A stretch of DNA of 64,000 nt from Syntrophotalea acetylenivorans (GTDB taxonomy: Bacteria > Desulfobacterota > Desulfuromonadia > Desulfuromonadales > Syntrophotaleaceae): assembly GCF_001887775.1 (NCBI RefSeq), contig NZ_CP015519.1:248001-312000 (forward strand), given 5' to 3'. Shown here in pieces: positions 1 to 8,749 of the stretch (the stretch's first letter is position 1; each line of letters begins with the position of its first letter). The position numbers and the translations under genes were made by a program. Below the pieces are notes generated by a model, which did no database searches, was not told the DNA's origin, and worked only from the letters and a program-made list of their open reading frames with translations.

Positions 1-2
1 TG

Positions 3-155
3 TCCCGAGCCCTGGCCGGGGTCCGGGGAGAAACCATGATTATCAATCTGCCCGGCAGTCCTAAAGGGGTTCGCGAAAATCTGGCCGTGGTTCTGCCCGC
101 CTTGGAACACGGGATCCTCAAGCTCAAAGGTGATCCGTCCGACTGCGCTCGTTGA
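3..155 (+). CDS. MogA/MoaB-type molybdenum cofactor protein, C-terminal end (partial)
   Basis: Only the last 50 codons are in the window; the frame is open to the left edge. The visible tail contains a GETMIINLPGSPKG stretch followed by an LPALEHGILKLKGD-like ending. This is the typical C-terminus of MogA/MoaB-type molybdopterin adenylyltransferases, where the NLPGSPKG loop helps form the molybdopterin-binding site. The family adenylylates molybdopterin before molybdate insertion in the cytoplasm. MogA and MoaB cannot be told apart from this fragment. The next gene begins about 70 bases downstream on the same strand and appears unrelated. Confidence 0.8.
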   Translation, partial: SRALAGVRGETMIINLPGSPKGVRENLAVVLPALEHGILKLKGDPSDCAR

Positions 156-224
156 TAGATTGAGCTCTGAGGTTGTTTTTGCTGCATTCTTCGTTTATTC
201 GCTTGTTGCATTCATGGTGTGCCG

Positions 225-935
225 ATGGCAAAGAAAAAAGTATTGCTGGCCAACAATGGAGACCTGTTTAAAGAGGTTGAGGATTCCTTTCTCTACCGGG
301 ATGAATATGAACTTTTGTTTGCTGCTAACGGTGTTGCGGCGTATGAAATAGCGGTCGAGGAACGCCCCGCTCTTATTTTTATGGACATTGTGCTGCCGGA
401 ACTTAATGGCGATGAGTGTTGTCGACGGTTCAAGGCACATCAGGATTTGAGGAATATTCCGGTCATCATGGTGGCGCATGGAGATAGAGAGGAAGAACTA
501 CAGCGCTGCGAGCGGGCTGGATGCGATGATCTTCTGCTTAAACCCATCAATCGCCAGCTCTTCATTGAAGCGTGTCGCCGACATCTGCAGATTAGTCAGC
601 GTGAAGCCCCCCGGGTTGCTCTGCGACTCAGTGTGCATTACGGCATTGGCGGGGAAGAACGACAATTGCTAGAATATTCCATTAATGTAAGCACCGGTGG
701 ATTGTTCATCGAAACGCCAGATCCGCCAGCGGCATCAACTCCTTTGCGTCTGGAGTTTTTTCTGCCGGGGCAGGAACGACCGATTCGTTGCCTTGGCAGA
801 GTTGCCTGGCTTAATGCCGAGGATGGTCTACAGAATCCGCAGCTGCCAAAGGGGATGGGAGTGCAGTTTGTTGATATGAGTCTTGACGATATGCGGTTGA
901 TCCGCTCTTTTATCATGAGGGAACTGGTGGCCTAG
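225..935 (+). CDS. Receiver-PilZ domain protein (c-di-GMP effector)
   Basis: 236 residues. Residues 1-120 form a receiver domain and 128-235 a PilZ domain. The PilZ motifs are intact: R130 and R134 (RxxxR) and N154-x-S156-x-x-G159, so c-di-GMP binding is expected. The receiver keeps the phospho-acceptor D54 (FMDIVLP) and K106 (LLKPI), but the N-terminal acidic pair is N10/N11 and the conserved Thr/Ser is replaced (IMVAHG), so ordinary phosphorylation is doubtful. I chose ATG 225; an in-frame GTG lies at 219 and neither has a clear Shine-Dalgarno. It is a single gene ending at a strong terminator. No kinase is adjacent, and its target is unknown. Confidence 0.85.
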   Translation: MAKKKVLLANNGDLFKEVEDSFLYRDEYELLFAANGVAAYEIAVEERPALIFMDIVLPELNGDECCRRFKAHQDLRNIPVIMVAHGDREEELQRCERAGCDDLLLKPINRQLFIEACRRHLQISQREAPRVALRLSVHYGIGGEERQLLEYSINVSTGGLFIETPDPPAASTPLRLEFFLPGQERPIRCLGRVAWLNAEDGLQNPQLPKGMGVQFVDMSLDDMRLIRSFIMRELVA

Positions 936-1096
936 GTTGTGTTTCTTTAAGGTTTCCCAGGCTAGTTCTGACAACTCTTTGATCCGGAGAAGTATTGTTA
1001 CCTGGTAGCGTCCGGATCGTTATCTATGCAATAAGCCAGTTTATGTACTTGGAAGCCATTTTGCCTGGCCGACTTCCAACAAAATCCCCAATTATT

Positions 1097-1126
1097 AAAG
1101 GCTACCTGTTGCAGGTAGCCTTTTTG
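1097..1126 (+). terminator. Rho-independent terminator after the receiver-PilZ gene
   Basis: A perfect 12-bp stem (AAAGGCTACCTG, 1097-1108, with 1112-1123), a 3-base loop and a T run. It ends the receiver-PilZ transcript. The A-rich left side means it could also stop the convergent acyl-CoA synthetase transcript. The rest of 936-1222 shows nothing else I can support. Confidence 0.9.
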
Positions 1127-1222
1127 TCAGAGACGATCAGAATGTCCTCTGAATAATTTTGATCCGGAATTTTCAGGCCTTCTATGATTTTTGCGGAAGC
1201 CTGTAAAAATAGTTTTATCTTG

Positions 1223-2890
1223 CTATTCCACTATTTTATCCTCAAAAACTTTTCCCTCAATGCCGAGCTTCCCGCTGGCAATCTCTCGTAACTTGTATTT
1301 TTGAATCTTGCCGCTTGCGGTCATCGGGTAGGCATCGACAAAGATGACATGTTTGGGCTTTTTGTATGGCGCGATGCGGGTGCGGGTGAAGTCGATGACA
1401 TCCTCTTCGGTGATGTCTACCCCCTCTTTTCGGATGATGAAGGCACCGACCACTTCGCCGTACTTTTCGTCGGGAATGCCGACCACCTGCACGTCGAGCA
1501 CGCCTTCCATGGTATAGAGGAATTCCTCGATCTCACGGGGGTAGATGTTTTCACCTCCACGGATGATCATGTCCTTGATCCTGCCAGTGATCTTATAATA
1601 GCCATCGGTATCGACTTCAGCCTGGTCCCCGGAGTGTAGCCAGCCTTTGGCGTCGATCGCTTCGGCCGTTTGTTCAGGCATGTTGTAATAGCCCTTCATC
1701 ACGTTGTAACCCCGGCAGCAGAGTTCGCCCCGCGCACCGCTTTCGACCTCTTTGCCAGTGTCCGGATCGACAAGTTTGACTTCGATTTCCGGCAGCGCGG
1801 CGCCAACGGTGCCGGTACGCTGGGCCACCGAATCGTCGGTGCGGGTCTGGGTGATAACCGGCGAGGCTTCGGTCAAACCGTAAGCGATGGTGATATCAGT
1901 GCAGTGCATCTTCTCCATCACTTGGCGCATGGTCTCTTCCGGGCAGGGCGAGCCGGCCATGATGCCGGTACGCAGTGAGCTGAGATCGAACATGTCGAAC
2001 ATCGGGTGCGCCAGTTCAGCAATGAACATGGTTGGCACGCCGTAGACCGCCGTGCACTTTTCCTTCTGCACCGCCGCCAGCACCAGCAACGGATCGAATA
2101 GCTCCAGCGGCACCAGGGTGGTGCCGTGGGTCAGTGCTGCCATTATCCCGAGTACACAGCCGAAGCAGTGGAACAACGGCACCGGCAGGCAGAGCCGGTC
2201 AGCTTCGGTGAACTTCTGTCGATCACCGATATAGTAGCCGTTGTTGAGGATGTTGTAGTGGCTGAGCATGACCCCTTTTGGGAAACCGGTGGTCCCGGAG
2301 GTGTACTGCATGTTGACGACGTCGTGAGCATCCAGGGAGTTCTTGATGCGGTCCAGCTCGCTGTTGTCGTCCTGGTCGCCGAGAACCATCAGCTCGCGGG
2401 TGTTGAACATGCCGCGATGCTTCTCCTGGCCGATAAAGATGACGCTGCGCAGCTCCGGGAAACGTTCGCTTTCGAGCTGACCTCTCTGGGAGGTCTTCAG
2501 CTCCGGAATCAGTTCGTAGACCGTTTGCAGGTAATCGTGATCACGGAAATTGTCGATCAATGCCAGCGCCTTCAGGTCGGCCTGCTTGACCAGGTATTCC
2601 AGTTCAAAGCGGCGATAGTGGGTGTTGATGGTAACCAGCACCGCGCCGATTTTGGCAGTGGCGAACATGAAGGTGGTCCAGTCGGGGACGTTGGTCGCCC
2701 AGATTCCGACGTGATCTCCCTTGCCGATGCCTATCGCCAGCAGACCCTTGGCCAGCTGGTCGACCCGCTCGTTGAACTGGCTGAAGGTCCAGCGCAGATT
2801 GCGGTCGGGATAGACAATGAAGTCATGGTCGGGCAGGCGCTGTGCCTGCTCCTCGAAAAACGCACCGATGGTTTTATCCGTATAAGGCAT
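1223..2890 (-). CDS. AMP-forming acyl-CoA synthetase (fatty-acid-CoA ligase type)
   Basis: 555 residues, normal for the ANL superfamily. It activates a carboxylic acid to acyl-AMP and then acyl-CoA in the cytoplasm. The phosphate-binding motif [11 protein letters not shown] is at 196-206, the YGLTE motif follows mid-protein, the hinge region reads [16 protein letters not shown], and the C-terminal catalytic lysine is in the ASGKIQK segment. Overall similarity is to medium/long-chain fatty-acyl-CoA ligases. It follows the XRE-cupin regulator by 15 bases on the same strand, so the two are probably one operon with the regulator sensing a related metabolite. The chain length of the substrate cannot be read from sequence. 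Confidence 0.88.
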   Translation of the reverse strand: MPYTDKTIGAFFEEQAQRLPDHDFIVYPDRNLRWTFSQFNERVDQLAKGLLAIGIGKGDHVGIWATNVPDWTTFMFATAKIGAVLVTINTHYRRFELEYLVKQADLKALALIDNFRDHDYLQTVYELIPELKTSQRGQLESERFPELRSVIFIGQEKHRGMFNTRELMVLGDQDDNSELDRIKNSLDAHDVVNMQYTSGTTGFPKGVMLSHYNILNNGYYIGDRQKFTEADRLCLPVPLFHCFGCVLGIMAALTHGTTLVPLELFDPLLVLAAVQKEKCTAVYGVPTMFIAELAHPMFDMFDLSSLRTGIMAGSPCPEETMRQVMEKMHCTDITIAYGLTEASPVITQTRTDDSVAQRTGTVGAALPEIEVKLVDPDTGKEVESGARGELCCRGYNVMKGYYNMPEQTAEAIDAKGWLHSGDQAEVDTDGYYKITGRIKDMIIRGGENIYPREIEEFLYTMEGVLDVQVVGIPDEKYGEVVGAFIIRKEGVDITEEDVIDFTRTRIAPYKKPKHVIFVDAYPMTASGKIQKYKLREIASGKLGIEGKVFEDKIVE

Positions 2891-2905
2891 GGTGAGATCT
2901 CCGAG

Positions 2906-3484
2906 TTAGCAAGGTACGTAGACGACGGCCAGAATCCTGGCGGGCTCGCCACCTTTGGCATGCACGTCGTGGGGCACGACCGAATCGTAGTAGATGCTCT
3001 GGCCCGCTTCCAGCTCGTAGGTAGTTTTGCCGTAGTTGATCTGGATAGAGCCGGAGATCACATAGATGAACTCCTCGCCTTCGTGGCCGGAGAGGGGCGC
3101 TGCTTCGCCGGTACGCGGCTTGACCTCGATCATGAAGGGTTCCATGTGCCGATCTTTTTTGCCGGCCGCCATGGAGACGAAATCGAGGTTACTGCTGGTC
3201 GCCTCTGGGTCTTTGCCGGAGAAGCGAATCACATTGGGAGCATGGGCGTTATTAAAAACAGCCGGGCCGTTGAGCGGATCATCATCCATCAGAGTGCCGA
3301 GGCGCACGCCCAGAGCACGGGAAATTTGCATGAGCGGGGTAAGGGAGGGGACCAGTGCGCCCTCTTCAATCTGCCGGATCTGGTCGGCGTGGCATTGGCT
3401 CTTTTCGGCCAACTGTTCGATGTTCATTTCTTTTGCTTCGCGTAGTTGACGCAGCTTGGCTCCGATTTTGTTCTCGGCAGACAT
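2906..3484 (-). CDS. XRE-family regulator with C-terminal cupin sensor domain
   Basis: 192 residues from the ATG at 3484, which has a strong Shine-Dalgarno (AAAGGAG, 6 bases upstream); a longer frame from 3544 lacks one. Residues about 8-65 form a helix-turn-helix (LRQLREAKEMNIEQLAEKS). Residues about 105-190 form a cupin with the HEGEEFIYVISG motif and an HDVHAKG second histidine motif, so a metal-bound ligand pocket is likely. Such MerR/XRE-cupin proteins often control neighbouring catabolic genes. It lies immediately upstream of the acyl-CoA synthetase and probably regulates it in response to a small acid or its CoA ester (inference). Confidence 0.85.
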   Translation of the reverse strand: MSAENKIGAKLRQLREAKEMNIEQLAEKSQCHADQIRQIEEGALVPSLTPLMQISRALGVRLGTLMDDDPLNGPAVFNNAHAPNVIRFSGKDPEATSSNLDFVSMAAGKKDRHMEPFMIEVKPRTGEAAPLSGHEGEEFIYVISGSIQINYGKTTYELEAGQSIYYDSVVPHDVHAKGGEPARILAVVYVPC

Positions 3485-3808
3485 CTTGACTCCTTTGGGG
3501 GCGGTATTTTGGGCAGAAAAACAGCAGATAGTGGATCGTTTCAAAGCCCGAATTCCAGACTGAGTTCAACGTCGTTGTCCGGTACCTAATATTTGACAAG
3601 CGTTTGCATCAGCCATGAAATCTTCAGTGTTTGCGGTAAATATGCAAGGTCTTCAGGACTGGTCCGAGGTCTTAACCTGCCCGATCTGGTGATAATCGTC
3701 AAGATGGAAGTTTTGTTTTCAACAGTGTTTTGTTTGTCACGATTAACCAGATTGAGTCGAGTAAGACGATCCGGGGTGATGGCGGGGAGTTAATAGCTGG
3801 ATTCCTGC
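3485..3808. other. Intergenic region between the XRE-cupin gene and the HD-GYP gene
   Basis: 324 bases without a convincing gene. It must carry the promoter of the XRE-cupin/acyl-CoA synthetase operon (leftward), but I cannot pick convincing hexamers on that strand. On the plus strand TTGACA (3593-3598), a 17-base spacer and TGAAAT (3616-3621) resemble a sigma-70 promoter that would read toward the 3' end of the HD-GYP gene. A short open frame here (3593-3793) has no family resemblance and no good ribosome binding site. Confidence 0.4.
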
Positions 3809-4966
3809 TCAGGTTGTCTCCGGTGCAGTTGCCGGTACTGTCGCTTGATTAATCATCTGAAGGAAACTTGCAGTGAGCTCCGGATGCAGTTCGCTGCCTG
3901 ATAGATCAGTCAGCATTTCGTAGACCCTGTTGGCTCCCATAGCCTCACGGTAGGCGCGCTTGGTGCGCAGAGCGTCGAAGATGTCGGCTATGGTAACCAT
4001 GTGGCTGCCCAGATGTTGTTGCCAATCCTTTCTGACCCCAGGATACCCGGTCAGATCGTATTTCATATGGTGTTCGTAGGCTGTTACCACCGCCAGTTGC
4101 GGAACCCCCGGTGTGCCGACGAGATATTCTGCGCCGCGTACAGGATGTAAGCGAATTATCTGCCATTCCTCTTCGTTGGGCTTACCCGGTTTATTGATGA
4201 TGTCGACAGGCAGAAACAGTTTGCCGATATCGTGCAGCAGTGCCGCAATGCCGATGTCGTGGAGCAAGGGGCCGCTAAGGCCGAGCCGGCGGGCATGAGC
4301 CAGAGTAAGCAGACAGACGTTGGTTGAGTGGGTAAAGGAGTACTGATCCTGTTGATGCAGTGGAAAAATAGCCAGCAGGGGATTAAGTTCCTGGTCCAGG
4401 GCCTGCAGAAAGTGGGCAACAATTTCTTTGAGTCCATTTAGGCTGAGGGAACGCTTTTTGCCGACACCGGTACAAATATCGGATAGCCGTTCCCGTTCGT
4501 ATTGCACCAGGTCGCTCTCACTGGGAAGAGGTGTCGCCCCGACAGCTGTTGAGGTTTGCCCTGCCTTTGACATGTCGATACTTCCAAACCGTAAACTCGT
4601 GCTGCTTTTGGGCTGTTGAGAGAGATCCTGGCGCTTGGTCAACAACACAATCAGTTGCAAAAGTTCCTGTTGGCTTATAGCCCTTTGTAAACTGAGATGT
4701 TCGATGCCGTGAACTCTTAGCGCCTCGACGAAACGGACGGTGTGAAGATTTGACGATAAGGGAGTCTCATCAAGAACGATGTTCTGGTCGATGAGCAAGA
4801 TATCGATTTGATTTTTGCTGCCGAACAGGGATTTAATCAGTTCAAGGGCTTTGCCGCACAAGCGGGTTACCTGCGGGTGTTGTTGGTTGTAAAGATCGGC
4901 ATTTGCTGCGGCAGTGACTAACAAACGGAAAAAATCTTGCCAGATAGCAGGCTGTTGTTGGCTCAT
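3809..4966 (-). CDS. HD-GYP domain protein, divergent GYP motif
   Basis: 385 residues. The N-terminal 150 residues are helical and resemble the start of the upstream gene's product (LYNQQHPQV here, HHTVTYPASHPV there). Residues about 205-360 form an HD-GYP domain: H245/D246 in LLHDIGKL, H299/H300, and GYP at 307-309. HD-GYP proteins hydrolyse c-di-GMP or other cyclic dinucleotides. Here the usual HHExxDGxGYP is HHMKYDLTGYP: the Glu after HH is Met and the Gly after Asp is Leu, so activity may be altered. The start overlaps the stop of the HEAT-like gene by 4 bases, implying translational coupling. Confidence 0.85.
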   Translation of the reverse strand: MSQQQPAIWQDFFRLLVTAAANADLYNQQHPQVTRLCGKALELIKSLFGSKNQIDILLIDQNIVLDETPLSSNLHTVRFVEALRVHGIEHLSLQRAISQQELLQLIVLLTKRQDLSQQPKSSTSLRFGSIDMSKAGQTSTAVGATPLPSESDLVQYERERLSDICTGVGKKRSLSLNGLKEIVAHFLQALDQELNPLLAIFPLHQQDQYSFTHSTNVCLLTLAHARRLGLSGPLLHDIGIAALLHDIGKLFLPVDIINKPGKPNEEEWQIIRLHPVRGAEYLVGTPGVPQLAVVTAYEHHMKYDLTGYPGVRKDWQQHLGSHMVTIADIFDALRTKRAYREAMGANRVYEMLTDLSGSELHPELTASFLQMINQATVPATAPETT

Positions 4967-7191
4967 GGTGCCCCCTTTAGCAGTTCTGTTTGGGCTTGTC
5001 GAACCAGGCGAGCAAGTGCGGGTCGTTTTATCCCGGAAAGCTTGTGGAGCAGAGAAGCGATATCGTCTTGGGAAAAGTTTTTCAAACTTCGTAGAATGCG
5101 TCTTCGCAAACGCATTTGCCGGCGGGGATGCCAGAGGCTGTAAGCGCGGAATCGTTTTTCAAGATGGGGTAATAAGTCTTTTCCGCCTTGTTTTGTTAAT
5201 GAATCGAGCGCCGCAAACTTTAAAAACAAACCTTTTCTGGACAGGTTTTTATCTCCAAGCATTTTCAGAAGCGCGGATTTGACTCTGGAGTCACGACAGT
5301 ACCTGGCCATTTTTACGGCAGAAAGACAGCGTTGATGATCGGGGTGGGAAAATTCTTCGAGGAGATGATCGCTGCCTTGCGGAACCTGAAAAACAAGGGC
5401 TGTTTTCACTACCTCATACCGGACTTTTTCGTGAGGGTGGTCCCATAAGGGGGTGATCGCGCTCATGGAAGAAGGATCTCCAAGGCGCTGCAGAATGATA
5501 ATCAGATTTCTCAGATAGTACCAGCGAGAATCCTTGAGCCGTGTGATAGCATGGTCTCTGGTTGCGATTCCCTGATCGACGAGGCAGTTCATAAAAAATT
5601 GGCGCAGGGCACGGTTTGGTTCTATAGCAAGGCGATCGAGCATGGGGCCAATGGCGATCGGACCTATGGTTTCAAGGAGGAGAGTGAATTCCTTAAAGGC
5701 GTTTTTTCCCCAAGCAGCCAATGTTTCCAAAACCTGAGAAATAAATACTGGTGAATAAAGCTCTGTGCGTATTTCTTGAAACCAGGCGGGGTCATTAGCT
5801 GCCGTATCATTGTTTGCAGAGGACAGTCGAGAATATATGTCAGCCAGTGAAACAAAATCGCCGGTATCGAGGAAGTGGCCACATAAGTTGTGCAGGGCCT
5901 TTTTAAAGGATTTGTCTTTACCCTCACCGCAATCGGTTTGAGCCAGTTCAAAAAGTATGTCGCTGACTTTTCTCTCAATCGGCTGTTGATTAAAGGACGC
6001 TTGCCAGTAGTGCTCATCAGGAGGGGACTCCGGTTGTTGACTGGCAGGGGCTTCGATAGACCGCAGGGTCTCGCCGTATTCCTCAGGAATAAAACTTTCC
6101 GATTCATCTCTTGCATAGAGAGGGCTCAATAGCCCCTCGGTATTGGACGATACGATCTTTGTATCGGCGTTGTTTCCAATTGAGGAGGCTCCCGACTCTT
6201 GGCTGTTTTCACACTGTGTCAGTCTGTCCAGCAGCGTAAAGATAATCGGCGGTATGGTCGTTTGACGGGAGTTGAGAGTTTCCAGGACCTCCATCAACAT
6301 CGTGCCTGGAAATTGAGACAGCACCTTTTCTGCCATTTTTTCATCAGGAGCGACAGCTCGAAAAGTGCTGTTGAGCAATTGTGCACGCAACTCGGGATTG
6401 AGTTGGGAGGCCAAGCCTTGCAGTCGGGTGATGGCCATGGAGCTTCCCCTGTTGGAGAGCTGTTCGCGGTCCAGTTCACGCAGAAACTCGGTAATCGCCC
6501 GATCGTAGTGTCCTTCCAACGGAAGTTCATTATCCACCACTTGTTGGTTTAGTTGTTCGGCCACCGCTTGTGCAGCGAAATCCTCTTTACTTTTAAGTTG
6601 GGGTTTTGGTTGAGTTTGCGCTCCCTTTCCAACCAACAGGTTCTGGACTAAACGCTCCCATATCGCGGCTTCTTTCTTTTTTATAGCCGCGAGGCTCGGA
6701 GGACTTTCACTGATTTGGTCAGATATGCCGAAAGCGCTGTAATCGATGGGTTTAACCTGGATTCCATCGATAGCGGCTGCTTTGATCAGTCCCAATAGCC
6801 CGCCTTGAGCTTGAACCGCCTCCCTGTTTTGGCCGATGATTCCTAGGAATTCCTTCAGTTGTTTCTCGGGAAGATTTTGATGCAGGGTTACGACGGCAAT
6901 GCCATGGTTGAAAAAATGCGAGGCAAATTCTTTGTAAACCGGATTTTTCTCATCCAGGATAGTCTGGCCTGCCACCAGCTTGTCTTTGCTGATGCCAAGA
7001 GAAAGTAGCCCGTTTTCCGGCTGCAGTTGTTCTAAGTAAGACAGGGCTTTCTGAACGCTCTGCCCGATAACAGGGTGGCTGGCGGGATAGGTAACGGTGT
7101 GATGACGTGCGATGTTGAGCTCGTAGATAAACTTGCTCAGCAGTTTAAGATCCAAGCGTAATTGTGCTTTTTGGCTAGGATAGGGCGGCAA
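4963..7191 (-). CDS. HEAT-like helical-repeat protein, partner of the HD-GYP protein
   Basis: 742 residues, predominantly helical, with no signal peptide or membrane segment. It starts at a TTG preceded by CTGGAG 8 bases upstream. The first 150 residues resemble the N-terminal helical region of its HD-GYP neighbour. The last 350 residues look like HEAT-type repeats (DSRWYYLRNLIIILQRLGD, PHEKVRYEVVKTALVFQ, SRVKSALLKMLGDKN), which usually act as protein-protein scaffolds. The 4-base overlap with the HD-GYP gene and the shared N-terminal style suggest a complex. I do not recognise a named family or catalytic residues. Proteins with this layout are common in Geobacter-type genomes; no function is assigned. 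Confidence 0.75.
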   Translation of the reverse strand: MPPYPSQKAQLRLDLKLLSKFIYELNIARHHTVTYPASHPVIGQSVQKALSYLEQLQPENGLLSLGISKDKLVAGQTILDEKNPVYKEFASHFFNHGIAVVTLHQNLPEKQLKEFLGIIGQNREAVQAQGGLLGLIKAAAIDGIQVKPIDYSAFGISDQISESPPSLAAIKKKEAAIWERLVQNLLVGKGAQTQPKPQLKSKEDFAAQAVAEQLNQQVVDNELPLEGHYDRAITEFLRELDREQLSNRGSSMAITRLQGLASQLNPELRAQLLNSTFRAVAPDEKMAEKVLSQFPGTMLMEVLETLNSRQTTIPPIIFTLLDRLTQCENSQESGASSIGNNADTKIVSSNTEGLLSPLYARDESESFIPEEYGETLRSIEAPASQQPESPPDEHYWQASFNQQPIERKVSDILFELAQTDCGEGKDKSFKKALHNLCGHFLDTGDFVSLADIYSRLSSANNDTAANDPAWFQEIRTELYSPVFISQVLETLAAWGKNAFKEFTLLLETIGPIAIGPMLDRLAIEPNRALRQFFMNCLVDQGIATRDHAITRLKDSRWYYLRNLIIILQRLGDPSSMSAITPLWDHPHEKVRYEVVKTALVFQVPQGSDHLLEEFSHPDHQRCLSAVKMARYCRDSRVKSALLKMLGDKNLSRKGLFLKFAALDSLTKQGGKDLLPHLEKRFRAYSLWHPRRQMRLRRRILRSLKNFSQDDIASLLHKLSGIKRPALARLVRQAQTELLKGAP

Positions 7192-7265
7192 TATATACTC
7201 TCCAGGGAGTTTTTACACTGCTCTTATTTAATGATTTGTAGAAGCCTTGGGCTATATTTATCCAA

Positions 7266-8654
7266 TTAAGCCTCAATCTTTAAGCGTTTGATTTTTTCAA
7301 CCAATGTGGTTCTTTTGATACTAAGAAGGGCTGCAGCTCGGGCTTTGACCCCGTTTGCCAAAGCTAAAGCCGAAAGAATCAAGTTGCGTTCTATACCTGC
7401 TACAAATTGGGGCATGTCAATCCCCTGTTCAGTTAGTTTTGGACCAACGACATCTGTTTCATGACTGTCTGGATCGGCTTCCCCGATATCGGTGGGAAGG
7501 TCGGATATTTCAATAGTACTGCCCTCGGAAAGGGTCATGGTTCGTTCAATCACATTTTCCAGTTCACGGACATTGCCGGGCCAGGAGTAAGCCTCCATGG
7601 CACGCATCGCCTCGCTGCTAAAGGCAATAGGCGTGCGGCCTGTTTCCTGGCAGAATTTTTCGACAAAATGACGCGACAGTAAGGCGATATCTTCTTGACG
7701 CTCTTTCAATGCAGGCAGTTTGATCGGGATAACGTTGAGGCGGTAGTAAAGATCCTCACGGAACTCTCCGGCTCTGACTGAATCTTCCAAATTGGCGTTC
7801 GTGGCGGAAATTACACGGACGTCAAGCTTGATCGTTTTGTTGTCGCCGACCTTTTCTACCTCCTGTTCCTGCAGTACCCGCAGTAATTTCATCTGCAGAT
7901 GAAGGGGCATGGTGGCGATTTCATCAAGGAAGATCGTGCCGTGGTGCGCCTGTTCAAACTTGCCTTTTTTATCTGCAACTGCTCCGGTGAAAGATCCTTT
8001 AACGTGACCGAAGAGCTCGCTCTCGAGCAGTTCGGCCGGTATCGCTCCACAGTTAATAGCAACGAAAGGTTTATCCTTTCGATTGCCGTTAAAATGAATT
8101 GCCTTGGCCACCAGTTCCTTGCCGGTGCCGGAGTCCCCGAGAATTAGAATAGTTGAATCGGTACCGACAATCTTTTCCATGCGGGAGAAGACCTGCTGCA
8201 TGGCCAGGCTGTTACCGACAATTTTGTCGAAACGGTATTTGCCGCGGAGCTGCTGGCGCAAGTAGAGGTTTTCGCTCAGCAGCTGGGTTTTTTCCAGCGC
8301 CTTGGAAATGACGACCTTGAGACGCTCGAAATGCAGTGGTTTGGTCAGATAGTCAAAGGCGCCGCTCTTCATCGCTTCAACAGCTGTTTCCGCCGAGGCT
8401 TTACCGGTGATTAGAATGACACTGCTGGAGGGGGCATCCTCTTTGACTCTTTTGAGAATGTCGATGCCGCTGATTCCCGGCAGGAAAAGATCGGTGAGGA
8501 TTACCTCGAAGCTGTTTTTTTGCAATAGTTCCAAGGCTTCTTCACCGCTGGCGGCGGACTGTACCTGATAACCGCTGCTGTTCAGCAACAGGGAAATGGC
8601 TTCGCGGTTACTCGGATCATCATCGATAACCAGGATCTGAGAGGACGGTTTCAT
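7266..8654 (-). CDS. NtrC-type sigma-54-dependent response regulator
   Basis: 462 residues from the ATG at 8654, with GGAAAG 5 bases upstream. Receiver domain 1-120 has D11/D12, phospho-acceptor D55 and K105. The AAA+ domain has Walker A GDSGTGKE (173-180) and a Walker B GTIFLDE. The sigma-54 contact loop reads GSFTGA (220-225) instead of the canonical GAFTGA. The C-terminal Fis-type helix-turn-helix (ARAAALLSIKRTTLVEKIKRL) resembles that of FlrC/FleR/PilR-type regulators. It acts at -24/-12 promoters with RpoN, whose gene is at 36,798. No histidine kinase is adjacent. A TGCGTCA dyad lies 23 bases upstream of the start and may serve autoregulation. Confidence 0.9.
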   Translation of the reverse strand: MKPSSQILVIDDDPSNREAISLLLNSSGYQVQSAASGEEALELLQKNSFEVILTDLFLPGISGIDILKRVKEDAPSSSVILITGKASAETAVEAMKSGAFDYLTKPLHFERLKVVISKALEKTQLLSENLYLRQQLRGKYRFDKIVGNSLAMQQVFSRMEKIVGTDSTILILGDSGTGKELVAKAIHFNGNRKDKPFVAINCGAIPAELLESELFGHVKGSFTGAVADKKGKFEQAHHGTIFLDEIATMPLHLQMKLLRVLQEQEVEKVGDNKTIKLDVRVISATNANLEDSVRAGEFREDLYYRLNVIPIKLPALKERQEDIALLSRHFVEKFCQETGRTPIAFSSEAMRAMEAYSWPGNVRELENVIERTMTLSEGSTIEISDLPTDIGEADPDSHETDVVGPKLTEQGIDMPQFVAGIERNLILSALALANGVKARAAALLSIKRTTLVEKIKRLKIEA

Positions 8655-8676
8655 AGCAACTTTCCGGCAGCAGAAT

Positions 8677-8696
8677 TGCGTCACATATTTGACGCA
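8677..8696. promoter_or_regulatory. Inverted repeat upstream of the NtrC-type regulator gene
   Basis: TGCGTCA, 6 bases, TGACGCA: a perfect 7-bp dyad with half-sites about one helical turn apart, the geometry of a dimeric regulator site. It sits just upstream of the leftward regulator gene, so an operator is the simplest reading. Only one copy was noticed; the binding protein is unknown. Confidence 0.45.
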
Positions 8697-8749
8697 TTAA
8701 ACAGATACCACACTAAAACGCCTGGGGCAAGGAGTCCGCAGAAATATTT

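Noticed and set aside
2126-3445. Long open plus-strand frame (439 codons) antisense to the acyl-CoA synthetase and XRE-cupin genes
   Set aside because: It is the mirror of two well supported genes, has no domain resemblance and no ribosome binding site.
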